The position numbers and the translations under genes are program-made. The notes under the pieces were generated by a model. That model was not told the DNA's origin. It worked only from the letters and a program-made list of their open reading frames with translations, and did no database searches. DNA of 10,315 bases from Puniceicoccales bacterium (GTDB lineage Bacteria; Verrucomicrobiota; Verrucomicrobiia; Opitutales; LL51), in the NCBI GenBank assembly GCA_031259665.1, contig JAIRLD010000040.1, positions 1 to 10,315 of the forward strand. The letters run 5' to 3'. Below are positions 1 to 6,867 of this stretch, in pieces (position 1 is the stretch's first letter; every line of letters begins with the position of its first letter).

Positions 1-1084
1 AGTAGATACGGGAACCGATGGCGATATTTTGAGGCAAAGGGTTGCGGAAGTTTTCATACAGGATATCCTGACTGTCGCAGGTTGGCCCCGCGATGATAAA
101 ATTGTCACTCAATGGGCCACGCGTTTCGCAGTAGAGGGGATATTTCAGACTTTCACCGGTTGTTTCGATGAGGCCATTAAAAGTCCCCGTATCTATGTAA
201 ACCCAGCGATCGACACCGACCCGCGATTTTTGTGAGACAAGTACCACTTCCGTCACGAGAACGCCCGATCCTGCAACCAGAGAACGTCCCGGTTCCATAA
301 CAATTTCCAGAGGACTCTCTTCGGAAAAATCTTCGCGTAAATAACGGGTAATTTCCTGGGCATACACATCAATATCGCATGTTTTATTGATATATCGCGC
401 GGGCAGTCCGCCTCCCATGTTGATCAATGTTAGGGGAATACCGGCGTCCTTTAGGTAGTTAAAAATGTAACGGGCCTTAGCGATAGAGGAATCCCAGGCT
501 CCGATATCCCGTTGTTGAGAACCAACGTGGAAGGATACACCACAGGGTTCCAGACGTAATTTTTGCGCTAGGAGTAGAAGATCGATTGCCATGTCGAGAT
601 GACAACCAAACTTACGGGATAATGGCCAATCCGCTGTGTCGGCTCCTTCCGACGAAATGCGGATAAATACTCGCGATTCGGGTGCCGCTAGGGCAAGGTT
701 ACGCAAATCCGCCTCACTATCCGATACAAAAAGCCGTACGCCTTTCTCATAGGCGTATTCGATGTGCGAAACCTTTTTTATGATATTGCCATAGCTCATA
801 CGATCGGGCGAAACACCGATATCGAGTAAGACATCCATTTCGTAAATGGAAGCGATATCGAAGCAACTTCCGAGGTCACGCAATAGTTCTAAAACCGGTG
901 GAGTTGGGTTAGCCTTGACCGGATAGTATATGGAGGCATAGGGAAAACATTCCTTCATTTTGAGATAATTGCGCTTAACGATATCTAAATTAACTACAAG
1001 AAAGGGTGTTTCATGTTTTTCAGCCTCAACTAGCATCGCTTGCCAATCGGCGGCTTCATAATACTCAAGGGGGTTACATTTCAT
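1..1084 (-). CDS. Fold-III PLP-dependent ornithine/lysine decarboxylase, partial (C-terminus beyond left edge)
   Basis: The minus strand reads open from an ATG at 1084 to the window edge, 361 codons, with the C-terminus missing. The product belongs to the alanine-racemase-fold family of decarboxylases that convert ornithine or lysine to putrescine or cadaverine in the cytoplasm. Visible motifs are the PLP-lysine motif YPVKANP (Lys57), HVGSQ (His186), the glycine-rich GGGLP loop, EPGR (Glu264, contacts the cofactor), and GPTCDSQD with the active-site Cys336, which is typical of ornithine decarboxylase and not of diaminopimelate decarboxylase. The start is firm: an in-frame TAG lies two codons upstream of the ATG. 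No Shine-Dalgarno sequence is seen. The gene is divergent from der. Ornithine versus lysine preference cannot be decided from what is visible, and the missing C-terminus would carry the last dimer-interface residues. Confidence 0.9.
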   Translation of the reverse strand, partial: MKCNPLEYYEAADWQAMLVEAEKHETPFLVVNLDIVKRNYLKMKECFPYASIYYPVKANPTPPVLELLRDLGSCFDIASIYEMDVLLDIGVSPDRMSYGNIIKKVSHIEYAYEKGVRLFVSDSEADLRNLALAAPESRVFIRISSEGADTADWPLSRKFGCHLDMAIDLLLLAQKLRLEPCGVSFHVGSQQRDIGAWDSSIAKARYIFNYLKDAGIPLTLINMGGGLPARYINKTCDIDVYAQEITRYLREDFSEESPLEIVMEPGRSLVAGSGVLVTEVVLVSQKSRVGVDRWVYIDTGTFNGLIETTGESLKYPLYCETRGPLSDNFIIAGPTCDSQDILYENFRNPLPQNIAIGSRIY

Positions 1085-1231
1085 CGTCTATTATTTTTGA
1101 AAGAATTATTACAATCAGTATTTCCTCTAATCATATTTCTAAGTTTGTAAAGATTTTTATGGAATTTCGGAAGGAAGTCCTTTCAATAAATTAGACTTGC
1201 GCAAAGTGAAATATATTTAGGAAATGGAGTA
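1085..1231. promoter_or_regulatory. Divergent intergenic region between the decarboxylase and der
   Basis: This AT-rich 147-nt gap must hold the promoters of both divergent genes. I see no convincing -35/-10 pair on either strand. An AGGA at 1219-1222 lies 9 nt before the GTG of der and is a plausible ribosome-binding site. Confidence 0.4.
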
Positions 1232-2623
1232 GTGAGAATTTCCGTTGCACTTGTTGGCCGTCCAAATGTGGGTAAAAGCCGCCTTTTTAATCGACTCGTT
1301 GGACGGAGAGTATCGATTGTGCACGACCAACCGGGTATTACGCGCGATATCGTTATTCAAGAGGTGAGAAATGGTATCATTTTTATGGATACGGGCGGAA
1401 TCGGTTTTTCAAGTAACCCGGAAGAGGACAGTATAACGCAGGCGGTAGAAAAGCAGATTGATTTTGCGATTCGAGCGGCCGATATTATTTTTTTTGTTGT
1501 GGACGCCCGGATTGGTTGTACGTCTTTGGACCATGAAATTGCGGGAAAGTTACGCCAATCGGGTAAAAAGATGTTTCTTATTGCCAATAAGATCGATTCG
1601 GAACAAGAAATTTACCGCAGCGATAGCTTCCACGACCTCGGCTTGGGTACTCCGATCGCCATTTCTGCGGAACATGGATATGGGAAAGAAGAATTGTGGA
1701 AAATTATCGATGAATATGCCGATAAAGATGGAGAAAAAATTTTATCGACAGGGGACAATAATGGCATCAGAATTTGTTTGGCGGGCCGCCCGAATGTGGG
1801 CAAATCTTCCATTGCTAACGCACTTTTAAAGGAAAATCGTATAATTGTTAGTCCCATTGCCGGGACGACACGCGATGCCATTAGCGACGACATTACCTTC
1901 AGGAATAATGGAAAGGAATACCGCATTCGATTGACGGACACGGCCGGTCTACGGGAAAAGAAAAAAATGAATTCTTCCGTGGAATTCTTTTCCTCGTTAC
2001 GCTCCATCCATGTAATCGATGAAGTGCACATTGTGCTGCTTGTTATTGACGCGCTTTCCGGTATTACGCGGCAGGATAAAAAGTTAGCCGGTTATGCCCT
2101 AAAACAGGGAAAATGCTTTGCGGTTGTCGTCAATAAGTGGGATCTCGCCAGTGAGGGTGTTAGGCGTGATCGCGTCGTCGGTTATCGCTCCGTAGCTGAT
2201 TTTCAAAAAAGTTTTAGCCAAGCCATTCGGAAAGAACTCTTTGCACTATCCCAATTTCCGGTACTCTTTGTTTCGGCAAAAACGGGTTTCGCCGTCGAAA
2301 ATATTTTACGCGAGAGTGTACATCTTTTTGAGTGCGCTTCCCAGACAATTTCTACGGGAAAGCTTAACCGCATCATTCAGAACCTGATCGAACGGCAACC
2401 ACCCGCATTGGTTGCCGGTAAGCGTTTTAAAATTTATTATGCGGTACAAAATGGCCATTTTCCCTTCCAATTAAAAATTTTTTGCAATCGTTTCCAACGC
2501 CTAATGAAATCCTATCGGCAATATTTGGAAAATAATATTCGTGAAATCTTCAATCTTAATGGGTGTCCATTGATCTTTGATTTCGTCGATAAGGAGGAAC
2601 GTTACACCGAAAAAACGGCTTGA
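1232..2623 (+). CDS. der: Ribosome-assembly GTPase Der (EngA), two tandem G domains
   Basis: Der is an essential double GTPase that acts in maturation of the 50S ribosomal subunit. At 463 residues it is normal length. The first G domain has GRPNVGKS (9-16), DTGG (53-56) and NKID (119-122). The second has GRPNVGKS (185-192), DTAG (236-239), NKWD (301-304) and SAK (348-350). The C-terminal ~100 residues match the KH-like domain, including the usual basic stretch before the end. The first P-loop is followed by Arg (GKSRLFNRL) where most bacteria have Ser or Thr, and IVHDQPGITRD follows; I associate this variant with verrucomicrobial Der proteins, from memory. The GTG at 1232 is chosen because the nearby ATG at 1224 meets a stop after two codons; AGGA sits 9 nt upstream. 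The stop is 25 nt before the ABC ATPase, so the two may be cotranscribed. Confidence 0.97.
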   Translation: MRISVALVGRPNVGKSRLFNRLVGRRVSIVHDQPGITRDIVIQEVRNGIIFMDTGGIGFSSNPEEDSITQAVEKQIDFAIRAADIIFFVVDARIGCTSLDHEIAGKLRQSGKKMFLIANKIDSEQEIYRSDSFHDLGLGTPIAISAEHGYGKEELWKIIDEYADKDGEKILSTGDNNGIRICLAGRPNVGKSSIANALLKENRIIVSPIAGTTRDAISDDITFRNNGKEYRIRLTDTAGLREKKKMNSSVEFFSSLRSIHVIDEVHIVLLVIDALSGITRQDKKLAGYALKQGKCFAVVVNKWDLASEGVRRDRVVGYRSVADFQKSFSQAIRKELFALSQFPVLFVSAKTGFAVENILRESVHLFECASQTISTGKLNRIIQNLIERQPPALVAGKRFKIYYAVQNGHFPFQLKIFCNRFQRLMKSYRQYLENNIREIFNLNGCPLIFDFVDKEERYTEKTA

Positions 2624-2648
2624 ACGATAACATTTTTTCCCTACACAC

Positions 2649-3605
2649 GTGGAAGCATTGAAGTCGCTCATTACAGTCCAAAATCTCGTAAAACAATATG
2701 GACGTTTTAGAGCACTTAATGAAGTCTCTTTTGAAATTGCTCCGGGAGAGGTTGTGGGGTTATTGGGACCAAATGGTGCCGGAAAATCGACGACACTTAA
2801 AATTCTATCGGGTCTTTTGGATGCCAATTCGGGGGTAGTCAAAATTAAAAACGAGAATATTGCCCATACGTCCTGCCATCGGCAATGTTCCTTCGGCATC
2901 ATGCTGGAAAATAATCCACTTCCACCCCATTTAAAAGTGGGAGAATATCTGCGTTTTCGGGCAGCAATAAAGGGTGTCGATATGAAAAATGTACGCGTTC
3001 ATACGGAGCGAATGATGCGCCAAGTTGACATTCAGCGCAATTTCCAATACCAGGAAATTGGTTCTCTATCGAAGGGTATGCAACAGCGCGTAGGTCTTGC
3101 CGAAGCTCTCCTAGGCGATCCCGATCTCGTCATTCTCGACGAACCCACAATTGGTCTAGATCCCAATCAAATTATAAAATTCCGTAAGCTCATCGCTTCT
3201 CAAAAAGGTAAGCGAACGTTCATTATTTCAAGCCATATCCTGCCGGAAATTGAAAGCCTTTGCGATCGCTTCATCATTATCAATAATGGATCGATCGTCG
3301 CTAACGGCATGATCCATGAATTGCGCCAGCGATTTTTTAAGGAACGCATTTTACTCGCTTGCGTCGAATGCGAACCAACATCGATTGATGCCTTCAGAAC
3401 CATACATCCGGAAATTAAAGTTCGCGATGTGTTCATGGATTTGAAAACAAATCAGCATCAACTGATCATCGCTTCGCCTCCCGAAAATATCGAACATCTT
3501 TTGAAAACAATTGTCAACGAAACGAGCTGGAGACTGCTAAATCTTGCGGAAAAGTCAACGACTCTTGAAGAAATTTTTATCCAAGCAACAGCACTGCATA
3601 GCTAA
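2649..3605 (+). CDS. ABC-2-type transporter ATP-binding protein (CcmA/GldA-like)
   Basis: A cytoplasmic ATPase subunit that would drive an ABC-2 exporter. The 318-residue protein has Walker A GPNGAGKST (40-48), the signature LSKGMQQR (140-147), Walker B LVILDEPT (160-167) with catalytic Glu165, and the switch His196 in SSHIL. The segment after the Q-loop position (GIMLENNP) and the ~100-residue C-terminal extension match the CcmA/GldA branch used by ABC-2 exporters. The start is GTG at 2649, with an in-frame TAA seven codons upstream; a TTG at 2658 is a possible alternative. No Shine-Dalgarno sequence is visible. It probably continues the der transcript. Oddity: such ATPases usually sit directly before their permease genes, but here a hairpin cluster and the convergent thrS follow, so its membrane partner must be elsewhere or lost. 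Substrate unknown. Confidence 0.93.
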   Translation: MEALKSLITVQNLVKQYGRFRALNEVSFEIAPGEVVGLLGPNGAGKSTTLKILSGLLDANSGVVKIKNENIAHTSCHRQCSFGIMLENNPLPPHLKVGEYLRFRAAIKGVDMKNVRVHTERMMRQVDIQRNFQYQEIGSLSKGMQQRVGLAEALLGDPDLVILDEPTIGLDPNQIIKFRKLIASQKGKRTFIISSHILPEIESLCDRFIIINNGSIVANGMIHELRQRFFKERILLACVECEPTSIDAFRTIHPEIKVRDVFMDLKTNQHQLIIASPPENIEHLLKTIVNETSWRLLNLAEKSTTLEEIFIQATALHS

Positions 3606-3609
3606 ACCC

Positions 3610-3630
3610 CTAAGGGCTCTTCGCCCTTAG
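3610..3630. repeat. Hairpin 1, 8-bp stem, TCTTC loop
   Basis: Arms CTAAGGGC and GCCCTTAG around a 5-nt loop, starting 5 nt after the ATPase stop codon. The same 21 bases recur at 4084-4104. It could end the der-ATPase transcript, but no T-tract follows. Confidence 0.85.
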
Positions 3631-3668
3631 AATCCAGGCCAGGGGGGATCCATCCCCTGGCCTGGATT
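3631..3668. repeat. Hairpin 2, 15-bp perfect stem
   Basis: Arms at 3631-3645 and 3654-3668 pair perfectly over 15 bp around an 8-nt loop. A diverged version follows the second copy of hairpin 1 (4113-4133). Confidence 0.88.
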
Positions 3669-3710
3669 TGCGGTTTGATCCAGTGGCGTTGCCACTGGAT
3701 CAAACCGCAA
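3668..3710. repeat. Hairpin 3, 20-bp perfect stem, 3-nt loop
   Basis: Arms at 3668-3687 and 3691-3710 are perfectly complementary over 20 bp with a GTT triloop and the core GTGGC-GTT-GCCAC. It is the longest stem in the window and shares its first base with the end of hairpin 2. Confidence 0.9.
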
Positions 3711-3719
3711 AGAGGCCAA

Positions 3720-3754
3720 AGGCCCACCCCGCGGCTACGCCGCTGGGTGGGCCT
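3720..3754. repeat. Hairpin 4, GC-rich stem with one mismatch, TAC loop
   Basis: The outer 10 bp (AGGCCCACCC with GGGTGGGCCT) and inner 5 bp (GCGGC with GCCGC) are separated by one C-T mismatch and closed by a TAC triloop. Confidence 0.85.
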
Positions 3755-3761
3755 GAGAGGA

Positions 3762-3796
3762 TGGTCGAGTCCATACGCGACGCGTGGACTCGGCCA
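3762..3796. repeat. Hairpin 5, 12-bp stem with a nested inner palindrome
   Basis: TGGTCGAGTCCA (3762-3773) pairs with TGGACTCGGCCA (3785-3796) with one T-G wobble. The loop itself contains ACGCG-A-CGCGT (3775-3785). Confidence 0.82.
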
Positions 3797-3800
3797 ACAA

Positions 3801-3820
3801 TTAAAAAGAATGCTTTTTAA
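3801..3820. repeat. AT-rich hairpin, 8-bp stem
   Basis: TTAAAAAG (3801-3808) and CTTTTTAA (3813-3820) flank AATG. It is the only AT-rich stem in the cluster. Confidence 0.6.
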
Positions 3821-3833
3821 AAGATCAATTTAC

Positions 3834-3868
3834 GCGTCAACCCTGTGCAAATTGCACAGGGTTGACGC
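3834..3868. repeat. Hairpin 6, 17-bp arms, near-perfect palindrome
   Basis: Arms at 3834-3850 and 3852-3868 are perfect inverted repeats with a single central A. As RNA it would fold with a GTGC-AAATT-GCAC tip. Confidence 0.9.
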
Positions 3869-3906
3869 AGTTAAAAGAAAAACAGCGATTAAAGAAAATC
3901 TTACTA

Positions 3907-3931
3907 GCCCCCGCGGCGCAGCCGCGGGGGC
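3907..3931. repeat. Hairpin 7, 11-bp all-GC stem, GCA loop
   Basis: GCCCCCGCGGC (3907-3917) and GCCGCGGGGGC (3921-3931) form an all-GC stem around a GCA triloop. Confidence 0.88.
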
Positions 3932-3952
3932 AATCCTTACCCTTGCGGGCCC

Positions 3953-3971
3953 TCGTCGCAGAATGCGACGA
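3953..3971. repeat. Hairpin 8, 8-bp stem, GAA loop
   Basis: TCGTCGCA (3953-3960) and TGCGACGA (3964-3971) flank GAA. Confidence 0.8.
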
Positions 3972-3992
3972 AGACCGGCCGCCAAAGGAGGT

Positions 3993-4013
3993 CAAGGAGT
4001 CCATGACTCCTTG
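3993..4013. repeat. Hairpin 9, 9-bp stem, CAT loop
   Basis: CAAGGAGTC (3993-4001) and GACTCCTTG (4005-4013) flank CAT. Its right arm begins the composite element that recurs at the window end in inverted orientation. Confidence 0.82.
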
Positions 4014-4078
4014 CAGGGTGTGGGGCGGAGCCCCACAGCAGCCTCCTTGCGGAGAGTTCAGAGAACGAAGCTCTCTGG
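4005..4078 (-). repeat. Composite multi-hairpin element, copy 1 (mate at 10239-10315)
   Basis: Read on the minus strand, this ~74-bp segment aligns from end to end with the plus strand at 10239-10315. Shared blocks include GCAAGGAGGCT, TGGGGCTCC and GCAAGGAGTC in the same order. Three small stems lie inside: CAGAGA/TCTCTG (4059-4064, 4072-4077), CTCC/GGAG (4043-4054) and TGTGGGGC/GCCCCACA (4019-4037). The stem that reads GTGGGG/CCCCAC here reads ATGGGG/CCCCAT in copy 2, a paired change that keeps the stem. The last codons and TGA of thrS lie in its first 20 nt. Confidence 0.8.
4019..4037. repeat. Hairpin 10, 8-bp stem, GGA loop
   Basis: TGTGGGGC (4019-4026) and GCCCCACA (4030-4037) with a GGA triloop; part of composite element copy 1. 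Confidence 0.85.
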
Positions 4079-5956
4079 GTAAGCTAAGGGCTCTTCGCCC
4101 TTAGAATCCCCGCCAGGGGATCTCATCCCCTGGACCTGGAATTCTTTCAAGAATAAATGTTTTGTTTGGATTTCTGTCAAGACGAGATCGATTGCTTGGT
4201 CGACGGGATACGTATCTTCGAGCGTTTTATCACGGCGAGAACGTATGGAAACACTACGATTGTCATTTTCTTTATCTCCAATGACAAATATGTAAGGAAT
4301 TTTTTCCATTTCCGCCTTTCGCACCTTAGCGCCAAGTTTTTCCGAGGAAGCATCGATTGAGGTCCGAATATTTACTCTGCGCATGCGCTCGAGTACGTCT
4401 CGTACATAGTCAACATTATGGTCACTGAGCGGTAACAGTCGCACCTGTTCCGGTGAAAGCCAAGTCGGAAAATCTCCGCCGAAATGTTCAATGAGCAGAC
4501 CGCAAAAACGTTCCATGGAACCAAAAGGTGCCCGGTGAATCATAACCGGTCGATGGGGCTTATTATCGCTACCCACATAATTGATACTGAAGCGTTCCGG
4601 AAGGTTATAGTCGACTTGGACCGTACCCAATTGCCATTCGCGGCCGATAACATCTTTGATAACGAAATCGATTTTAGGTCCGTAGAACGCCGCTTCGCCG
4701 GTTTCCAGAGAGTAGGGGACGCCGAGTTCTTCGGCTGCTTTCCGGAGAGCGCCTTCCGCCTTTGTCCAAGATTCGTCATTGCCGATGTATTTTTCGGAAT
4801 TTGGATCTCGTAGGCCGACGCGTACGCGAAAATCGGTAATACCGAGTGTTGAAAAAATCATTTTTACCAGGTCTAAGCACTCTAAAATTTCATCGGATAG
4901 CTGTTCTTCCGTACAAAAGATGTGGGCATCATCCTGCGTAAATCCGCGTACGCGCGTCATGCCGCTGAGTTCTCCGGACTGTTCCCAGCGGTACACGGTA
5001 CCAAATTCCGCCAATTTTATGGGTAAATCGCGGTAGGAACGTGCTTTGGAGGTATAAATTTTTATGTGTCCCGGACAGTTCATGGGTTTGAGTAAGAATC
5101 CGTCCAATAAGCCATTTTCGAGGCCACTTACCAATTCAGCACAAGTCAAGTTGCGATTACTTTCGAGGGTTGCCCGTTCAGCGATGGGCGGATACTGAGC
5201 GTCTTTGTAGTAGGGAAAATGGCCGGAGGTACGAAATAGGCCCAGTTTAGCGATATGGGGAGTGGAAACGAGCATATAGCCTAATTTTTCCAATTCTGAG
5301 GAAATAAATTTTTGTAATTCCGTGCGAATAATATTTCCTTTGGGGAGCCACAGAATGAGGCCTTGACCGACCGCATCGTCGATCATGAATAGTTCGAGTT
5401 CTTTGCCTAACTTACGATGGTCCCGTTTTTTCGCTTCTTCCAGTTGGACGAGATGGGTTTCGAGTGCCTCCTTCGAATCGAAAGCGGTACCGTAAATGCG
5501 TTGCATTTGCTGATTTTTTTCATTGCCACGGTAATATGCTCCGGCGATGGAAAGCAATTTAAAGGCTTTAACTTCGCTGGAATTTTGTACATGGGGGCCA
5601 CGGCAGAGGTCAACAAAATCACCGTTGCGATAGATTGTTACGGCTTCGCCCTCGGGAATATCGTCGAGGCGGGACAATTTGTAAATTTGCCGGCGATCGG
5701 AAAAAAGTTTATGGGCTTCGGCACGGGATATAATTTGGGATTCGAAGGTCTGGTTTTGGTCGATTAGGTGCTGCATTTCCGTCTCAATTTTTAGAAAATC
5801 ATCCGTGGTGAATTTATGGTCGAGGTCGAAGTCGTAGTAAAATCCATCATCCGTTGCGGGACCGATATCGAATTTTACTGACGGAAATAAACGTTGAACG
5901 GCTGCGGCCAAAATATGGGCCGCAGAATGTCGGATTTTCAATAGTGATGATTCCAT
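4058..5956 (-). CDS. thrS: Threonyl-tRNA synthetase lacking the TGS domain, with a repeat-derived C-terminal tail
   Basis: Charges tRNA-Thr in the cytoplasm. The 632 residues begin directly at the editing domain: HSAAH (His10, His14) and CRGPH (Cys118, His122) are the editing-site motifs. The class II catalytic core has the zinc ligands Cys294 (MNCPGH), His345 (DDAHIF) and His474 (MIHRAPFGSMERF), with spacing like E. coli ThrRS; motif 2 is TVYRWEQSGEL. An anticodon-binding domain follows PTWLSPEQV (~498). The ~60-residue N-terminal TGS domain of typical bacterial ThrRS is missing, and an in-frame TAA lies ten codons before the ATG, so it is not a missed start. Compared with E. coli, about 23 extra residues precede MNCPGH. 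The last ~28 residues (from ~605) are encoded by hairpins 11 and 12 and the composite element. AGGA lies 12 nt before the ATG. It lies downstream of P1. Confidence 0.95.
   Translation of the reverse strand: MESSLLKIRHSAAHILAAAVQRLFPSVKFDIGPATDDGFYYDFDLDHKFTTDDFLKIETEMQHLIDQNQTFESQIISRAEAHKLFSDRRQIYKLSRLDDIPEGEAVTIYRNGDFVDLCRGPHVQNSSEVKAFKLLSIAGAYYRGNEKNQQMQRIYGTAFDSKEALETHLVQLEEAKKRDHRKLGKELELFMIDDAVGQGLILWLPKGNIIRTELQKFISSELEKLGYMLVSTPHIAKLGLFRTSGHFPYYKDAQYPPIAERATLESNRNLTCAELVSGLENGLLDGFLLKPMNCPGHIKIYTSKARSYRDLPIKLAEFGTVYRWEQSGELSGMTRVRGFTQDDAHIFCTEEQLSDEILECLDLVKMIFSTLGITDFRVRVGLRDPNSEKYIGNDESWTKAEGALRKAAEELGVPYSLETGEAAFYGPKIDFVIKDVIGREWQLGTVQVDYNLPERFSINYVGSDNKPHRPVMIHRAPFGSMERFCGLLIEHFGGDFPTWLSPEQVRLLPLSDHNVDYVRDVLERMRRVNIRTSIDASSEKLGAKVRKAEMEKIPYIFVIGDKENDNRSVSIRSRRDKTLEDTYPVDQAIDLVLTEIQTKHLFLKEFQVQGMRSPGGDSKGEEPLAYPESFVL
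4084..4104. repeat. Hairpin 11, identical to hairpin 1, inside the thrS tail
   Basis: The same 21 bases as 3610-3630. Here they lie inside the open reading frame of thrS and encode part of its atypical C-terminal tail. Confidence 0.85.
4113..4133. repeat. Hairpin 12, 9-bp stem, CTC loop, inside the thrS tail
   Basis: CCAGGGGAT (4113-4121) and ATCCCCTGG (4125-4133) flank CTC. With hairpin 11 it forms a diverged direct repeat of the hairpin 1-2 pair. Confidence 0.85.
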
Positions 5957-6072
5957 AAAGTTTAGAGTTCCTATGGGAGATCTTTATCTTTTGTCAATAC
6001 TTGAAATGGATCGTTAAAGGACGATGGATGCTGCAAGGGACGAATTAAAGTCGGAGTTCATCTCAAATCTTG
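5957..6072 (-). promoter_or_regulatory. thrS leader and probable promoter region
   Basis: The minus strand carries TTGACA at about 5990-5995, upstream of the thrS ATG, with only a weak -10 candidate (TAGGAA) 18 nt on. AGGA precedes the start by 12 nt. About 50 nt of this leader plus the first six thrS codons are duplicated in diverged form at 6961-7013. No T-box leader is possible in so short a gap. Confidence 0.45.
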
Positions 6073-6867
6073 TCATCTTCTTGTGTGATCGAAATTTACC
6101 AATGGAAACTGTCGAGATGGACAATCATTCACATAATAGACTTTTACATTTAGAGGAGTGATGATTTGGTAATTTTTTGTGCCATAAGGAAGGGAAATCC
6201 TAACTTTTTTTTTGGCGCCGATATTGGATGTACTGGTATGACACGCATTAATAGGGCTATTATAGGGAGGTACAAATTCCAAAATAATGCAATATCCCAA
6301 TAATGGTGCTATTACAGCAAAGTGATCTTCATCCAAAGGCGCACCAATAAAAATCCTCCGACGTGCCAATTCTCTTTTTAAGTATTCGGCAAACTGACAA
6401 ACTTCGCTGTAACGAATGGTAATGACAACGTTTCCTCTTGTTCCAGGAGCAATTGCATCGATTTTTTGAGCTGCCAATAGAGCGGAATAGGCGTCTAGGT
6501 TTTCCCCAAAACCTGAAGCAGGATTCCGTTCCACTTTTAATCCTTCGGAAGCCAGTTTCTCTTGATAACTTCGTATTTTTGGCATCACCTTAGGTGTGAA
6601 CTTCGGCGACAATTTTTGATATGCTGGCAAATTTTCTTCTGGATATGCTGGCAAACTTTCTTCTGGGTTAGAAGGATTACCACACAATCTAAAGCAATTA
6701 AAAAGGCCATCCCAAAGTCTTCGAAGGCAACTTTGAGATGCCCGAAGGCAACCTTGAGGTGCCTCTGGGAGTCCTTCAGATGGCAAGTTTGATGCGGTGC
6801 TACAACTAACAGTTGAAGTGAAACAGCCGAAACCTATTGATAATATTTTTTTATGTAATTTATTCAT
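6073..6867 (-). CDS. P1: exported OTU-like family protein with degenerate active site
   Basis: Not recognised by name. 264 residues: a signal-peptide-like N-terminus (basic KLHKK, then ILSIGFGCFTSTV), a variable Pro/Cys-rich region with two tandem repeats (GCLRASQ/SCLRR-type at ~38-50; PEESLPAY and PEENLPAY at ~69-83), then the C-terminal domain shared with P2 and P3 (~101-250). That domain resembles an OTU-like cysteine protease in P2 and P3, but here the putative catalytic Cys is Asp125 (NLDAYSALLAA) and the His is Asn232 (NYQIITP), so it is probably an inactive relative. The ATG at 6867 is chosen over one at 6879, which lies inside the -10 box and would not be transcribed; it also matches the P2 start. 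It has its own promoter and ends 116 nt before thrS. An exported host-directed role is inferred from P2. Confidence 0.8.
   Translation of the reverse strand: MNKLHKKILSIGFGCFTSTVSCSTASNLPSEGLPEAPQGCLRASQSCLRRLWDGLFNCFRLCGNPSNPEESLPAYPEENLPAYQKLSPKFTPKVMPKIRSYQEKLASEGLKVERNPASGFGENLDAYSALLAAQKIDAIAPGTRGNVVITIRYSEVCQFAEYLKRELARRRIFIGAPLDEDHFAVIAPLLGYCIILEFVPPYNSPINACHTSTSNIGAKKKVRISLPYGTKNYQIITPLNVKVYYVNDCPSRQFPLVNFDHTRR
6618..6665 (-). repeat. Tandem 24-bp repeat in P1 (two copies)
   Basis: Positions 6618-6641 and 6642-6665 are near-identical 24-bp units encoding PEENLPAY and PEESLPAY. Confidence 0.85.
6722..6763 (-). repeat. Tandem 21-bp repeat in P1 (two copies)
   Basis: Positions 6722-6742 and 6743-6763 differ at only two or three bases and encode a seven-residue CLR-containing repeat. 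Confidence 0.85.

Larger units (their letters stand above)
3606..4057. repeat. Cluster of short perfect hairpins between convergent genes (non-coding)
   Basis: This 452-nt stretch has no credible gene. It is packed with about a dozen different inverted repeats, most with GC-rich perfect stems and loops of 1-8 nt, listed individually below. Several have the core GGC-NNN-GCC. Stem sequences differ, so most are not simple copies of each other. A ~60-bp unit (two adjacent hairpins) occurs at both edges as a direct repeat, 3610-3669 and 4084-4143. The cluster separates the 3' ends of the ABC ATPase gene and thrS and could act as a two-way transcription barrier, though T-tracts typical of intrinsic terminators are missing. 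Confidence 0.9.

Noticed and set aside
29..235. 68-codon plus-strand frame at the left edge
   Set aside because: It is antisense to the decarboxylase region that contains the GPTCDSQD motif.
1006..1194. 62-codon plus-strand frame at the left divergent gap
   Set aside because: It overlaps the well-supported decarboxylase N-terminus antisense, then runs through AT-rich intergenic DNA.
3610..3669. Classical Rho-independent terminator after the ABC ATPase
   Set aside because: Strong stems are present, but no T-tract follows on either strand, so only a general barrier role is suggested.
3675..4104. Open frames on the plus strand across the hairpin cluster (3675-4082 and 3862-4104)
   Set aside because: Their translations are Arg/Pro/Gly-rich products of GC-rich palindromes, match no family pattern, and have no ribosome-binding site.
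3606..4143. CRISPR array
   Set aside because: There is no constant repeat with regular unique spacers; the units are different hairpins placed back to back.
6073..6867. P1 as a lipoprotein because of Cys22 in the signal peptide
   Set aside because: The residues before it (TVS) do not fit a lipobox, and P2 has Tyr at the same position.
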